Positions 43,151 to 54,285 of a stretch of DNA of 64,000 nt are shown piece by piece (the stretch's first letter is position 1; every line of letters starts with the position of its first letter). Below the pieces are notes generated by a model. The model had not been told where the DNA came from and did not search any database. It worked only from the letters and a program-made list of their open reading frames with translations. Source of the stretch: Anastrepha obliqua (lineage: Eukaryota; Arthropoda; Insecta; Diptera; Tephritidae); NCBI RefSeq assembly GCF_027943255.1, contig NC_072892.1:159404792-159468791 (forward strand), in the 5' to 3' direction. The position numbers and the translations under genes were made by a program.

Positions 43151-46095
43151 TGTATAATATATCGCTCCTAAATGGAACTAAATGAGCGACTAGGAGAAAT
43201 GATAACATTTTCTTCGAGTGTGTAAGAGAGAGTGAGAATTTGAAATTCTCCTCCCCTCAATTTTATGGTTTGCAGTTATTATGAATTTTTGTTTACTGAG
43301 TTTTGTATTTGTTCGGCACTGCAATTTAGAAGGGGAGCGCAGTCAACCTTTACAACCGTGGGACAACGGGCCGCCTTTTTTTTGAAACATAGGAGCGACT
43401 AGGAGTTCCGACTGAGAGCTATATAATATGTATAATATTCTAGATGTCTGTATATGAATTTGAAATCTCTGCAGTCCTGGCGATATTTTTTGTCTTTATC
43501 TTTCGACTTCGATTTTATTCAAGGTGTTGTGAGTTGCCCCTCCCTTTGGAGCAAATCTGTCGTATGCCTCATCTAGAGCGCTTCGCTATTTGGATTTTCT
43601 CCATATTGGCATTGTAAAAACTCTGTATGCAAGGAGTGCACATGCATCAAGAGAGCTCTGATAGAATTCAATATCATCTAGAACGCTTTTGAGATTGACT
43701 GTGTTCCTCTAAACCCTCTTTCATTCAACTTCTTAATTATGCCTATGAATAATTGATTTATAATATTTTGTTATATTTTCTTCTTCCTGATTAAGACTTC
43801 TACTACATTTTTTGTTAAATCATCTTTATTAGTCTGTAAGACAATAAGGTTTTGTTAACTAATTTTTGATTCAATAAATAAATAGAATTTATAAATAAAA
43901 AAGCCGCTAGGGGCTAAACAAGAAGCTAAAAAACATTCAACGAAAGTCACTGGAATTCAGTTCCATTTTATCTATGCATTTTTCCAACTTGTTTTAGGGA
44001 ATCTCGATTGTTTCAAAGCATTTTATTTGATGGCCTCATGACTCAGAAGAAGTCTTTCATTTGATCTCTTCAAGCCAAAACAACAAGTTTCTCTACTCTT
44101 CAAGCCTGTTTAGGTTCAGAAACCAAAGCAAAGTAAACAACTAAAAAAAAAAACAAATGAAGAAGGGATTCTTACTGGCTTCTCATGCATTACTTGCATA
44201 CATTTGCAAATATCTACACACCTACATATGTATGTACACAAATTTCTTTTGCATGCAAATTAAAAGAAAATAAAATTCTGCTCAGACAAGCCGGAATCCA
44301 AAAAGCAGCCACATTCAACAAGCCGCACTTCCAAGCGATAGGTATTGAAATTTAAGGTAGCAACAGGCAATATATCGACTATAGAATCCCAGTAAAGACG
44401 AAAACAACAAAACGATTGTAAAAATGTTCGAATGGAGAAGAAAAACGTGCAGGAACACACCAGGTAGGAATTTATATGATCAATGCAATGAGAATTGTCA
44501 GGATCAGCGCCACAAATGTAGATGCGTGTAAATGTATTGTATGGATACATACGCACAAACAGGGCTGCACTTTTATGAAGGCTGAATGCGCTCAGTTGAA
44601 CATGACTTTGGTCATGTTGGTATTCAGAGAGAGCGCGAGAGAGAGAGAGCGTTGGTGGCGAAGGTAAATATAGAGTGGAAAATGGAAATATGCTGAATGA
44701 GTGAGTTTGTATGAGTTTGTAAGCGAACGAAATGCAACAATGCATATTTCTCCTGCATTTCTTGGCTTGGATCAACGCTTGTTAACCGAGTTCTTTGGTT
44801 AGCGCTGAATGTGGAGATAAGCGAACTCATTGCCAAAGCACCAGCGAGTAGTTGACATACACACACATATAAATGTATGTATCTACCGAAATACGCGCAG
44901 AGAGCGGGAGAGTATTAGAAGAGTTTTTGGTATGCAAAAGATACAAAATAGGATTGCCAAACGTTAAATTGCTTAATTCAATGAAATAAAATGTGTTCTT
45001 TTTTCTCAATGAATAACGAATTTTAAAATGTTTACTCAAATAACCGTAAAACAAATGAATGAGTATATAAATAAAAAAAAAATAAAATAAAAATAATCAA
45101 AAAGTGATTTTCTCTATAAATACACACATTTTATTGGAAAGCACCAGAGATTCAGTGCAAAAATATGTACAGCTTTCTTTTTTAACAATCTGAACAATTG
45201 ATTCTTTTAGGTATTATACACTGCCGATCCTAATGAAGACTAACAATTTTTTAATTAAAAAACCAACTACTTTTAATTCTTCTTTTATAAAAATCAGCTG
45301 AACTCGATTCCGAGTGTGCAGATATTAATACTATCAAAATGCCCGATAAAGTGGTTTTTAACTAGGATTGCCCATCGACAAGTAATGATAAACTTAAATA
45401 AAAGTTTCTGTCGAAAAAATGTTTCTATAAAAACAATTTGCTGTCTGGAGGTGGGATGAAACTTTTGTTTTAACTTCATTTATAGGACAACATCAATATG
45501 CTTTTTACAAAGTGTGTACGAAGCTAATAACTTTGAAAGCCCCCTTGAAAAATAGTCTAAACACGTAAAATCATATGATTTTGGAAGCTAATGAAGCCAC
45601 CGATTTACCGAGCATATATAATATTTATCACTTTGCTGTTGAAACAAAGGCATTTCAGATTGAGTTCAAGCACTTTTGGAAACACAGACTGTTGAGCATT
45701 GCTTTATGCTGGTCAATTTTTTCGTTTTTAATACGTACGATCAATAGAAAAAATAGTACATTTCTCGTGGTGCTCCCGTGCTTCGATAGATGGAATTCAA
45801 AATTGGCAATATTTACAATTTTCACCAGGCCTCCGAAATAAAAGTGAGCCTCTCCACTGAATACAAAAAATTGGAGCAAAGCGCTCTTGGCGCTTACTTA
45901 CTCAAAGTGGATTTGGAAAATAAATTTCCAGGTTGTAAATGCTGCGGGAGAAAAAGTCTGTATTATAAAATGACGAACAATACTGAATAACGGCGCCTAC
46001 TGAAAAGATCGTTGCCTCTCTTGCTATAATTTTACGGAATTAAAAATGCTATAAAAAGAAACTCAATATTTTTCCAAACTTTTTTTTAATTTTAA
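43151..46095. other. Intergenic DNA, no gene recognised
   Basis: AT-rich with a GA run at 44628-44652. Open frames are compositionally biased or without family features, including a pair of short frames at 45575-45990. Confidence 0.4.
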
Positions 46096-46099
46096 CATT

Positions 46100-46457
46100 A
46101 AACATTAAATTAACATTTTAACACAACTTCATTCATATGGCTGCCTCGGCTAGCCATGCACCATCCCATACGATCGGTCTAATTTTTCAACACATTTTCG
46201 ATTGTATGCGGCTGTATTTCAGCTATGACATCGCGTATGTTGGTCTTCAGTCCATCAATTGTTGCTGGTTTGTTGGCATAACACTGGCCGGGTGTACGCA
46301 CGGTTTTTGGTCGGGCACGCGTTGATTTGTCAATAAGCAACCCAGTTTCTCTGACTTTTTTCGCAAAGTATTTTCGTACACATTCTGAAACATTACCATG
46401 ATTTTCAAAGTAATGTCGCAATATTTCCCAGCGTTCTTTGAACGTATACACAACCAT
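46100..46457 (-). pseudogene. Tc1/mariner-superfamily transposase with catalytic core deleted
   Basis: The minus strand from 46457 reads MVVYTFKERWEILRHYFENH, GNVSECVRKYFAKKVRETGL, LIDKSTRARPKTVRTP. It then jumps to YANKPATIDGLKTNIRDVIA, EIQPHTIENVLKN, a stop in place of Trp, and TDRMGWCMASRGSH to about 46110. The first part is the DNA-binding domain, the second the extreme C-terminus. Some 200 residues with the DDE triad are absent. The frame stays open across the join, so this looks like a non-autonomous derivative. Confidence 0.7.
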
Positions 46458-46564
46458 TTTCGTTCAGCGGAAGAATAAAACTAATTTTCTGTCAAATCAG
46501 ATGACAGCTAAGTGTTACCATTCTTCAAATAATACCTAGTTCAAATCCGCAACGATAGATTGCG

Positions 46565-46760
46565 GGCCCAACACCATATGAGCTTCTCATCATGTCCGTT
46601 CTATCGTATGGCGCAGAAGCTTAGACGATAACAACATCCGATGAGGCGCCTCTTGGAGTGTTTGAGAGAAAGATTCAGCGGAAGATTTTTGGACCTTTGC
46701 ATGTTGGCGACGGCGGCGAATAAAGATCCAGCGGCTTCGTTGATTCTGCGCTCCGGCGCT
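46565..46760 (+). pseudogene. RTE-like LINE fragment
   Basis: CTATCGTATGGCGCAGAAGC, then CCGATGAGGCGCCTCTTGGA and AAGATTTTTGGACCTTTGCA match the YGAEAW.(M/I)T.SDEA..(L)....(R)(K)I(F)GP(L) segment of the family at 12900. Very short and broken. Confidence 0.6.
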
Positions 46761-46984
46761 GGAGAAGTACTAGGAGCCCTCTATGTTTGTTCAATTTTGT
46801 TATTTGTTGTAGACTAAAAACTTAAACAATTGCAAGCAACGGAGTTATCCTGTGTGAACGTCGCGGACAACACTAAAAGAGAATTCACAAAGTTGAAACA
46901 ACAAAAGTTTCCCTGTAAAAACACCGTCTCATACTATAAATATTTTCTGTTGTGGTACTTTTAGAAGAAGTCATGGTGAAACAT

Positions 46985-47260
46985 TTTTTAGAGGAGTGCT
47001 ATTAAGCAGAATTTTGCAGAATCAGCTGATGGGCTAATGTCACTTGGGATGTGTTTACAAAAACAAAATGAGTTTGTGTTGGTGAAGTACGAAAAAAGTC
47101 AACCAATGAAACGTCGTTGCTGTTTGAACAACGACTGATTGGATGAGTGTGTGAAACCATGAGAAATGATCGTGTAGAATTCCGATGCCGAAGCCCCAAG
47201 TGAAGTGGCAGCCAAAATTCCCCCCATATTTTCTTTTTCACCATAACGAAATAGTAATCA
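46985..47260. repeat. Dispersed repeat, copy 2
   Basis: Counterpart of 32860-33175 (CAGAATCAGCTGATGG, CACTTGGGATGTGTTTACAA, AACGACTGATTGG). It continues with CCAAAATTCCCCCCATATTT, similar to the tandem units at 33235. The two blocks therefore belong to one larger repeat. Confidence 0.6.
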
Positions 47261-47430
47261 CTCTTGAGAGGAACAGCTGATTTCGGCGTGTGTTTCGTGA
47301 AGTTTCAACAGTTATTCGCCGCATTAACGGAAATAGTCTGATTTTTAGAGTAATTGAAATATTATTAAAGCGCTATTAAGACATATATTTTTAAATTCAC
47401 CGAAGAATATCGATTGCATATTTGGTTATG

Positions 47431-47741
47431 TCTATAATTAGCGCGTACACCCTTTTTGGGTGTTTGGCCGAGCTCCTCCTCCTATTTGTGGTGTGCGTCT
47501 TGATGTTGTTCCACAAATGGAGGGACCTACAGTTTTAATCCGACTCCGAACGGCAGTTTTTATGAGGAGCTTTTTCATGGCAGAAATACATTCGGAGGTT
47601 TGCCATTGCCTGCCGAGGGGCGACCGCTATTAGAAATATGTTTTTCTTTATTTTGGTGTTCCACCGAGATTCGAACCTACGTTCTCTCTGTGAATTCCGT
47701 ATGGTAGTCACGCACCAACCCATTCGGCTACGGCGGCCGCC
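47431..47741 (-). mobile_element. tRNA-derived SINE, full length with 15-base target duplication
   Basis: Read on the minus strand: head GGCGGCCGCCGTAGCCGAAT (A box TAGCCGAATGG), B box GGTTCGAATCTC, then the body with CCTCGGCAGGCAATGGCAAA, CCATGAAAAAGCTCCTCAT and TCGGCCAAACACCCAAAAAG, ending GCGCTAATTATAGA. The flanks GCATATTTGGTTATG (47416-47430) and GCATATTTGGTGATG (47742-47756) differ at one base. The order tRNA-like head, unrelated body, AT tail is the SINE signature. It lies just upstream of the Inx3 5' exon candidate. Confidence 0.85.
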
Positions 47742-47889
47742 GCATATTTGGTGATGCACATTAATATTATCAAAAAAAAGTATTCTCGATCTAGCACATG
47801 GCAACTCTGCGCGCGGCCATTAGCCACTGAGCTCAAACGCGCTAAAGCTGCAGTTGATGTTGTCGCTGCTGCTGCCAACGTTGCCGTTG

Positions 47890-48505
47890 GGGTTTTTCAT
47901 TCAGCGCGGGTTTCGTGAGCCGCTCATTGAAAGTACATTCACCAGTGTGATTTGAGAAGGCGAAAAGATTGGTAGAATTAGCCGGACGATATAAACGCAA
48001 TAACGATCAAAGTGGCAAAGCACAAACTATAGGCCCACAGTGTCACCAACAACAACAAGAACTACTAACACTACACTACCAACAACTCCATCAATATCAC
48101 TCAACAGTAGAGCGAAAACTGCCAGCTAACAAACGAACGAACTAACCAACCAACCAACCAGTCAAGTCATTCCAGATACAGTAGCAAAAACGTCCATTTG
48201 TAATTTTTTCCATATGTAATTGCAATACACATGCGGCGAAGTTTTTGACGAGAATAGGCTAAACAGAAGCTGTAGTGAAATAAAAATTGAAGTGCAGTAG
48301 CACATACGAGGGTGAAATTAAAAGAAAAGTGAATAAAATAAATATACAAAATAGGAAATAAAAATTGAGAAAGTGCAACACAATTTAAATGAATAATTAA
48401 ACAAAAATTTTAAAGTAAAATATTTGATTTTAAAAGTACATAGAAAGTCAAGGCTTCTTCTATAAATGGAATGAATTTACTACTGAATCATTCAAAATTC
48501 AAAAG
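47890..48505 (+). promoter_or_regulatory. Inx3: Probable Inx3 promoter and non-coding first exon
   Basis: From about 47890 the base composition rises and CAAC-rich sequence typical of fly 5' UTRs appears (CAACAACAACAAG, AACCAACCAACCAACC). An initiator-like TCATTC lies near 47898. The stretch ends in a strong donor AAAAG|GTAAGG at 48505/48506. The matching acceptor TTATTCTTACAG at 58772 opens the exon that carries the Inx3 start codon. The transcription start and the splice are inferred; no transcript evidence is available. The intron would be 10.3 kb and contain a complete mariner, a PIF/Harbinger copy and SINEs. Confidence 0.4.
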
Positions 48506-50690
48506 GTAAGGCTAAACGAAAAACTAGCAACTTGTCAATAAATAAATAATTTATTATATGGCTAAGATGTTGTAGACAATACAACAAAAACAAAAACGAA
48601 AAAAAAATCGCAAAAACCTACGTGAAAGCAACAAATACAAAAAAAATGTATGTAAATATAAGAAAAAATTTGCATAAAAGAAAACAAAGTAACTGAAAAA
48701 GTTGAATACCATTAATTTTCGATAAAATAAAGGAAGCAATAAAAAGATATGTGTTAAAACTGTAAAGAAAGCAATAGCTGAAATCATGCAAAGCATCAAG
48801 AACATCTCGTTTGGAGTTTGGGTCATAAACCACTCTAAAACACACACACACACACGCACAAACACGGAGGCAGTATAAAAGCAGACTCACCACCACCAAC
48901 ACTACCAATGCGGCAGCAAGACAGACGGACGGGAAAGAGTGGCATCAGCCACAGCCGTCTGACGACACTCCAGAATCAAGAACGAAGACTCAAAACCCGT
49001 TTCGAAATTGTAGCGAGTTGAAAAAAAACGAAAAAACAAAACAAAAAACATTCCAGAGGCGCAAAGGAGTGCACTCCCGTAATAAGAAATGTGCTCAAAG
49101 CTCGCACATATGTTTTGTGCTTTCCCCCCTCCTTTCTATCTTCTACAAAGTCCGCATGCATTTTTAAAGCAACTGCAACATGTAGCAAAAACATTACGGT
49201 TAAATTTTATATAAGAAAATGTATGCTCACAAATATTCCAAATATGGTTGAGACATCAGAGAGATCTGTGAGCACAACAGCATACCTAAAAATGAGGCAA
49301 CACAAGCAACAGTTAACAACATTTCGAATATACAAAAAAACAAAAAAAGAGAGGAAAAGTCGTAAATTTTAATAGAACTGGAAATGAAACATTTGCTTAT
49401 GACACCTTCTAAACGAACGAAAGAGTTGGAAGGTTTGAAGGTTCAAGCTGCGAGTAAAATACATACACACATACATACCTACATATGTATTTGGTGGATA
49501 AATTATGCTTATGTAGTTGTGTGCGCGTGAGTGCGTATGTGGTGAAAATGCAAATTTCTGGCATTGAATAATATCGCAGACCGGAGTAATAAACAAAAAA
49601 GAAAAAACAAAAAAAGAGCAAAAACACAAAAAAAAAAAAAAATTAGAGAAAAACACAAACAAAACAATAGCTAAAAAGAGTGTGGTTAAAGAACTCAAAT
49701 ATAGCACACATCTACAGTTAACCCAAGTGTGTGTCGGTATATGCCTTGATATGATTGCCTACATATTTGTGACTGGACGGTAGTTAAGTTTTAAAAAGAA
49801 CTAAAACTTACGCATTGCTCATTGATATTTTTAAGTTTCAAATAAATTTGCATTTGAAAGCGTATTTTAATTCAAAAATTTGAGCTGTTCTAAATGAAAA
49901 ATGGCGCTAAAAGGTACAATGTAGGCAGCTAAATAACACTCATTTGCTGGGAGAGTCACATAATTTGGTTTTTTTGAGTGGGAAATCTCATTGGAATAAT
50001 TTTTTGATTTATTTTTTACTTACATTGTAAAGTGAAAACTTTAAAATCGGCTTACTGGAATATTTATTTTTAACTTTTATTTTTTTAATATTTATTTTTT
50101 AAATTTTTATTTTTAAAATTATTTAAATTTTAATGTTTTTAGTTGCTATTTTTAAAACGTTTTTAATTGTTATTTAAACAAATTTTTTAATGCGACGTTT
50201 TATGCGTATGCAAACGCCCGGCTTGTAGCAGCTTTTAAAATTGTGAAATTGCGGCGAGTTCAAAATAAAAACAAAACAAAAAAAAACCAGCGGCCGAGGT
50301 TATCATGTTGCTACAGTTGCAACAAATGGCTAGTTTTAACACCATGTGTAGGTATGTATGTAGGCATAAAGCATAGAGCATTTACTGCAGTAACTCTTCG
50401 AAAACTAATTGATTATTCTGAACGGCGAATGACATATTTTTTCTTTTTATAAAACTAAACATGAAGCAGAGGGGCATTTACTGAAGTGACTTTTGAGAAT
50501 GTCACAGATTTTGAGCTCAATAGCAAAGCATTCCATATTTATATTTACAGCAGCGGTTTTCTTAAATACGCATCGTTCATTCACTTTAATAGCGTCATTG
50601 TAAAAAAAGTATATTATATAAAAATGACCACAAGCACTTCTTGAATGCTGTGTAAAAAATTCATGGCGATATCTATTAATGGTACCTCAT
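48506..50690. other. Putative Inx3 intron, nothing recognised
   Basis: AT-rich, with CACACA, poly-A and ATACATAC simple repeats. Open frames are low-complexity (Phe-rich on the minus strand). Confidence 0.45.
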
Positions 50691-51114
50691 TAGATGGAAA
50701 TAAGTATTTACTTTTACTTAGGGAGGCATAGTAAATTGAAAATTCTGCAGCCGTTTTTCTCAACACTTTGGTTTTTTGAGCTATGACACTATTGAAGTAG
50801 GAAATGAGCGATAAATACAACTCGTTTAATGTTTTTGAAAAAAAAAAAATCAGAAAATTTCCAGGATGATTCACTACGTAAGAGTAGTTGAATAGGTCAT
50901 AGTGGTGAAACTCCAAATTTTCTTGAATAAAAATATTACAAGGTTTTAAGTTTGGTATTATAAATATATTTAAATTTATCTATGATATATAATAGATACA
51001 ATGTGGCGCAAAATTAATCATACAATTTTGTTTTAACTTTTTTTTTTGTACTTTTACTTAGGGAGGTATAGTAAAGGGAGAATTCTGCAACTATTTTTCT
51101 GGACATTTTTTATA

Positions 51115-52400
51115 TAAGGTTGTCAAAAAAGTCCTGCGGTATTTTTATTGAATTTTCAATTGTTCATAAAATTGGTTATAATAATGCGATTTAAGTCAAA
51201 TATGCGCCGTTTTGTTCGATGACGAGTTCCCAACGAGATGCCAACTTCATAATGCCTCTCTTATAGAAGCTCGCTTCCCTATTGTCAAAAAACTTGGAGA
51301 GCCAATTTTCACAGGACTCTCTTGTGGACAACTTCCGACTACCAAGCTCGTTCGCCATGGACAGAAATAGGTGGTAATCACTTGGTGCGAGATGCGGACT
51401 ATACGGTGGATGCAAAAGAACCTCCCATCCGAGCTCCCGGAGCTTCTGGCGCGTTACCAAAGATGTGTGTGGCCTGGCGTTGTCCTGATGGAAGACAATT
51501 CGGCCTCTGTTGATCAAAGATGGCCTCTTCTGCATGAGTGCTGCATTCAAGCGGTCCAGTTGTTGGCAGTACAGGTCCGAATTGAGCGTTTGGCCATAGG
51601 GGAGCAGCTCATAGTGGATGATTCCCTGCCAATCCCACCAAACACACAGAATAACCTTCCTGGCCGTCAATCCAGGCTTGGCCACCGTCTGGGCAGCTTC
51701 ACCGCTTTTCGACCACGACCGTTTGCGCTTCACGTTAACGTAAGTGACCCACTTTTCATCGCCAGTCACCATCCGCTTCAAAAACGGGTCGATTTTTTTG
51801 CGATTCAGAAGCGATTCGCATGCATCCATACGGGCAAAAATGCTTTTTTGCGTCAAGTCGTGTGGCACCCATACATCGAGCTTCTTTTTAAATCCAAGCT
51901 TCTTCAAATGGTTTATAACGGTTTGATGACTCATGCCCAGCTCTCGGCCGATCCTACGACTGCTACTATGCCGGTCTCTTTCGATCAATTCAGCGATTTT
52001 ATCGCAATTTTCGACGACAGGTCTTCCGGACCGTGGCGCATCTTCGATCACCTCTGCACCAGAACGAAAACGTTGAAGCCATCGTTGTGCGGTGGAAATG
52101 GAAACGGTATCGGGTCCATAAACTGCACAAATTTTATTGGCAGCATGAGATGCATTTTTGCCTTTATCGTAGTAGTACTGTAAAATATGCCGTTTTTTCT
52201 CTTTATTTTGCTCCATGTTTGCGACGCTATAACTCACGAACGACTAAAAGCAAACAACAATTAATCAAACACGTGTTAGCACGTGAAAAGAGCTTTCCAA
52301 AAAGCTCTAGCGTGAACCGATGCGACGAATACAACTAGAACTACGCGCTTGCAAAGACAAGCTTGCGGAAATACCGCAAGACTTTTTTGACAACCTTATA
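51115..52400 (-). mobile_element. mariner element copy 2, complete
   Basis: About 1.29 kb at TA. Both ends read AAGGTTGTCAAAAAAGTC(C/T)TGCGGTATTT inward, a near-perfect inverted repeat that is better preserved than in copy 1. It contains one intact transposase frame on the minus strand. Confidence 0.95.
51191..52216 (-). CDS. mariner transposase, DD34D, intact (copy 2)
   Basis: 341 residues from ATG at 52216. Catalytic residues D153 (VTGDEKW), D245 (HQDNARPH) and D280 (LAPSDYHLF); linker WVPHDL. YSPHLAP carries His where YSPDLAP is usual, next to but not in the catalytic triad. No stop or frameshift. Differences from copy 1 include L to K near the start, S to R and N to S changes in the DNA-binding half, and V for D in VTYVNV. 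Confidence 0.94.
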   Translation of the reverse strand: MEQNKEKKRHILQYYYDKGKNASHAANKICAVYGPDTVSISTAQRWLQRFRSGAEVIEDAPRSGRPVVENCDKIAELIERDRHSSSRRIGRELGMSHQTVINHLKKLGFKKKLDVWVPHDLTQKSIFARMDACESLLNRKKIDPFLKRMVTGDEKWVTYVNVKRKRSWSKSGEAAQTVAKPGLTARKVILCVWWDWQGIIHYELLPYGQTLNSDLYCQQLDRLNAALMQKRPSLINRGRIVFHQDNARPHTSLVTRQKLRELGWEVLLHPPYSPHLAPSDYHLFLSMANELGSRKLSTRESCENWLSKFFDNREASFYKRGIMKLASRWELVIEQNGAYLT

Positions 52401-53207
52401 TATATTTTTTATGACACTTTTCAAGCAAATGAGTATAAGTACGATAAGTGCATCTTTTTTTAATATATTTGAAAAAAAAAATCAGAAAATTTCGAGTTCA
52501 TGAATACGAAATTGGCTACACTGTGCGATTGCTTAAATATAGGATGATTCGCTATATAGGAGTGGATGAATTGATTATAGTGGTGAAATTCCAAATTTTC
52601 GTAAAGAAAAATAACAAAAAAGTGTGAAAATAATAGAAAACAAATTAAAAAATTTAAATAAATTAAAAAAAAAATAAAAAAAAAAATAAAAACAAAATTA
52701 AAAAAAAAAAAAAAATAAATAAATAAAAAACAAATTAAAGAAGCAATAAAAAAAATAAAAAAAAAAACAAAAAAAAAATTAAAAAAAAAACATAAAAAAT
52801 AACAAAAAGTTAAAAAACAAAAACACATTTTTATATATGTACGATGGCTCAAAGGTGGCCCAAAATCAATCACCCATTTTTAATAACTTAAAAAATGATT
52901 TTGGGAAAGAAGAGTATAATAGATCAAAGTGATCCAATTTTCTTTTTGAATAACGTTTTTACTAAATAAAAAAAAAATGATTTTGAATGATGGAAATCCC
53001 TATTTTGATCTTTACGCGCTTCATTGTTGGCTATTTGTATATTGCCACTGTCGACTTCAAAAGTCTTAATAACAAAAAATCTTCCCTTAGGGTGATTAAT
53101 TTTGGTCAAGCGGGTTTTTTTTTACTATATTAATCACAAGCGTTATGCCTTTGTGCACTTTTTTTGTTTGTATTTACAAAACAAAACAAAAAAAAAAAAT
53201 AAATAAA

Positions 53208-53420
53208 TAAATAATTGGCGCGTGCACTTCTCTTAGGTGTTTAGCCGAGCTCCTCCTCCTATTTGCGGTGTGCATCTTGATATTATTCCACAAACGGAGG
53301 CCCCACAGTTTCAAGCCGGCTCCGAACGACAAAAGATTTTTTATAAGGAGCTTCTTCCTGGCAAAAATCCACTGGGAAGTTTGCCATTGCCTGCCAAGGG
53401 GCAACCGCTATTAGAAAATT
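53208..53420 (-). mobile_element. SINE, head missing
   Basis: A tail of four TTTA units (53198-53215 region) precedes GGCGCGTGCACTTCTCTTAG, AGCCGAGCTCCTCCTCCTAT, CAAACGGAGGCCCCACAG and TGCCATTGCCTGCCAAGGGG. The tRNA-like head expected to the right of 53420 is absent. Confidence 0.75.
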
Positions 53421-53749
53421 AAATAAAAATTATATAAAAATATGCAACATCATAAATGAAGAAACTTTTTCATCACCATCTAAGGTGCGAACCGCATTGT
53501 TGGCAGCGTTACCAGTGTGACAGAAAAGCGATTACAAAAACAAAAAACAACCGTGACAATTAGCGTGTTTCCATGGGCTACCCAACTCAGTACAACGATA
53601 AATTCACACTCGTTGTTGCCATGGCAGTCGGGATTGTCACTCCAGCATCATTCCCCTTACATGCATGAAGAATGTTTATGCTACTACAACACCTACAAGA
53701 ATTCACACTACGATAAGGATAATTTTTAAGGGTGTTACTAGCACTGATA

Positions 53750-54019
53750 GTCCCGATTTACACAGGGAAGCATTTTGAAAGGGAAAGATTTTGTTCGTGG
53801 GAGATGGACAGACGGACAGGAAAGAGTGAGGTATTTTTTCCCCCACCCCCACTGGCGACCCTCATTGTGCTCCTTATTCGTATTGTCAAACTTAAAGAAG
53901 TAAACGTCAATAGCAATGAATGTTACCGAAAACAATACTGCCCGTGTGACCGCGAAAGAAGCATCAAAAGAGAATTTACAGTGGCTCTCTTCCAGATGTC
54001 TCTATGTGTAAATCGGGAC
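53750..54019. mobile_element. MITE-like element with short inverted ends
   Basis: 270 bases bounded by GTCCCGATTTACACAGGGA at the left and its mirror (TGTGTAAATCGGGAC) at the right. The interior is non-coding apart from a chance 97-codon frame. Target duplication is unclear. Confidence 0.6.
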
Positions 54020-54039
54020 AAATAAAACTTTTGTTTCGA

Positions 54040-54285
54040 TAGTACGAAGAGGATGCAACATAAACAATTAATTTGTTACACTCCTCCAAATACTTTTTTA
54101 ATTCTCTTACAGAGCTGTCTGGCGTGGGGTTGGGATCAATTCTACGTTTAATAAGAGCCACAAAATCGTTCCACAAAGGAAGGTAAATGGGGTTTCCGTG
54201 CAGCACAGTGGTATCATAACGGACCTGTAATGTCTAAGTGAGTTGGTCGTGCAGACCGACTACCACCATAACCTAACCTACACTC
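54040..54285 (-). pseudogene. Unidentified repeat with short minus-strand frame
   Basis: Minus strand: LHGNPIYLPLWNDFVALIKR, then RIDPNPTPDSSVRELKKYLE. It ends at GGACCTGTAATGTCTAAGTG and AGACCGACTACCACC, followed by ATAACCTAACCTA, a terminal sequence common in fly repeats. Element class unknown. Confidence 0.35.

Larger units (their letters stand above)
50690..53000. repeat. Two units of a long unnamed repeat, the second split by mariner
   Basis: Unit 1 (about 50700-51040) contains ACTTTTACTTAGGGAGGCAT, ATTCTGCAGCCGTTTTTCTC, CTATGACACT, AATCAGAAAATTTCCAGGAT and GTGGTGAAACTCCAAATTTTC, ending with the GTGGCGCAAAATTAATCAT motif. Unit 2 has the same order: 51052 ACTTTTACTTAGGGAGGTAT, then mariner at 51115-52400, then TATGACACTTTTCAAGC, AATCAGAAAATTTCGAG and GTGGTGAAATTCCAAATTTTC. 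Its tail (52620-52800) is poly-AAAAT simple sequence. It is related to the intronic array at 24945. Confidence 0.65.

Noticed and set aside
44260..44775. 171-codon minus-strand frame, considered as the missing spg N-terminus
   Set aside because: No SH3 pattern (ALYDY, W-W/Y, P..Y). It passes through a GA microsatellite.
48554..48908. Phe/Leu-rich minus-strand frames resembling membrane proteins
   Set aside because: They arise from AT-rich simple sequence. The same holds for 52460-52873 and 59437-60871.
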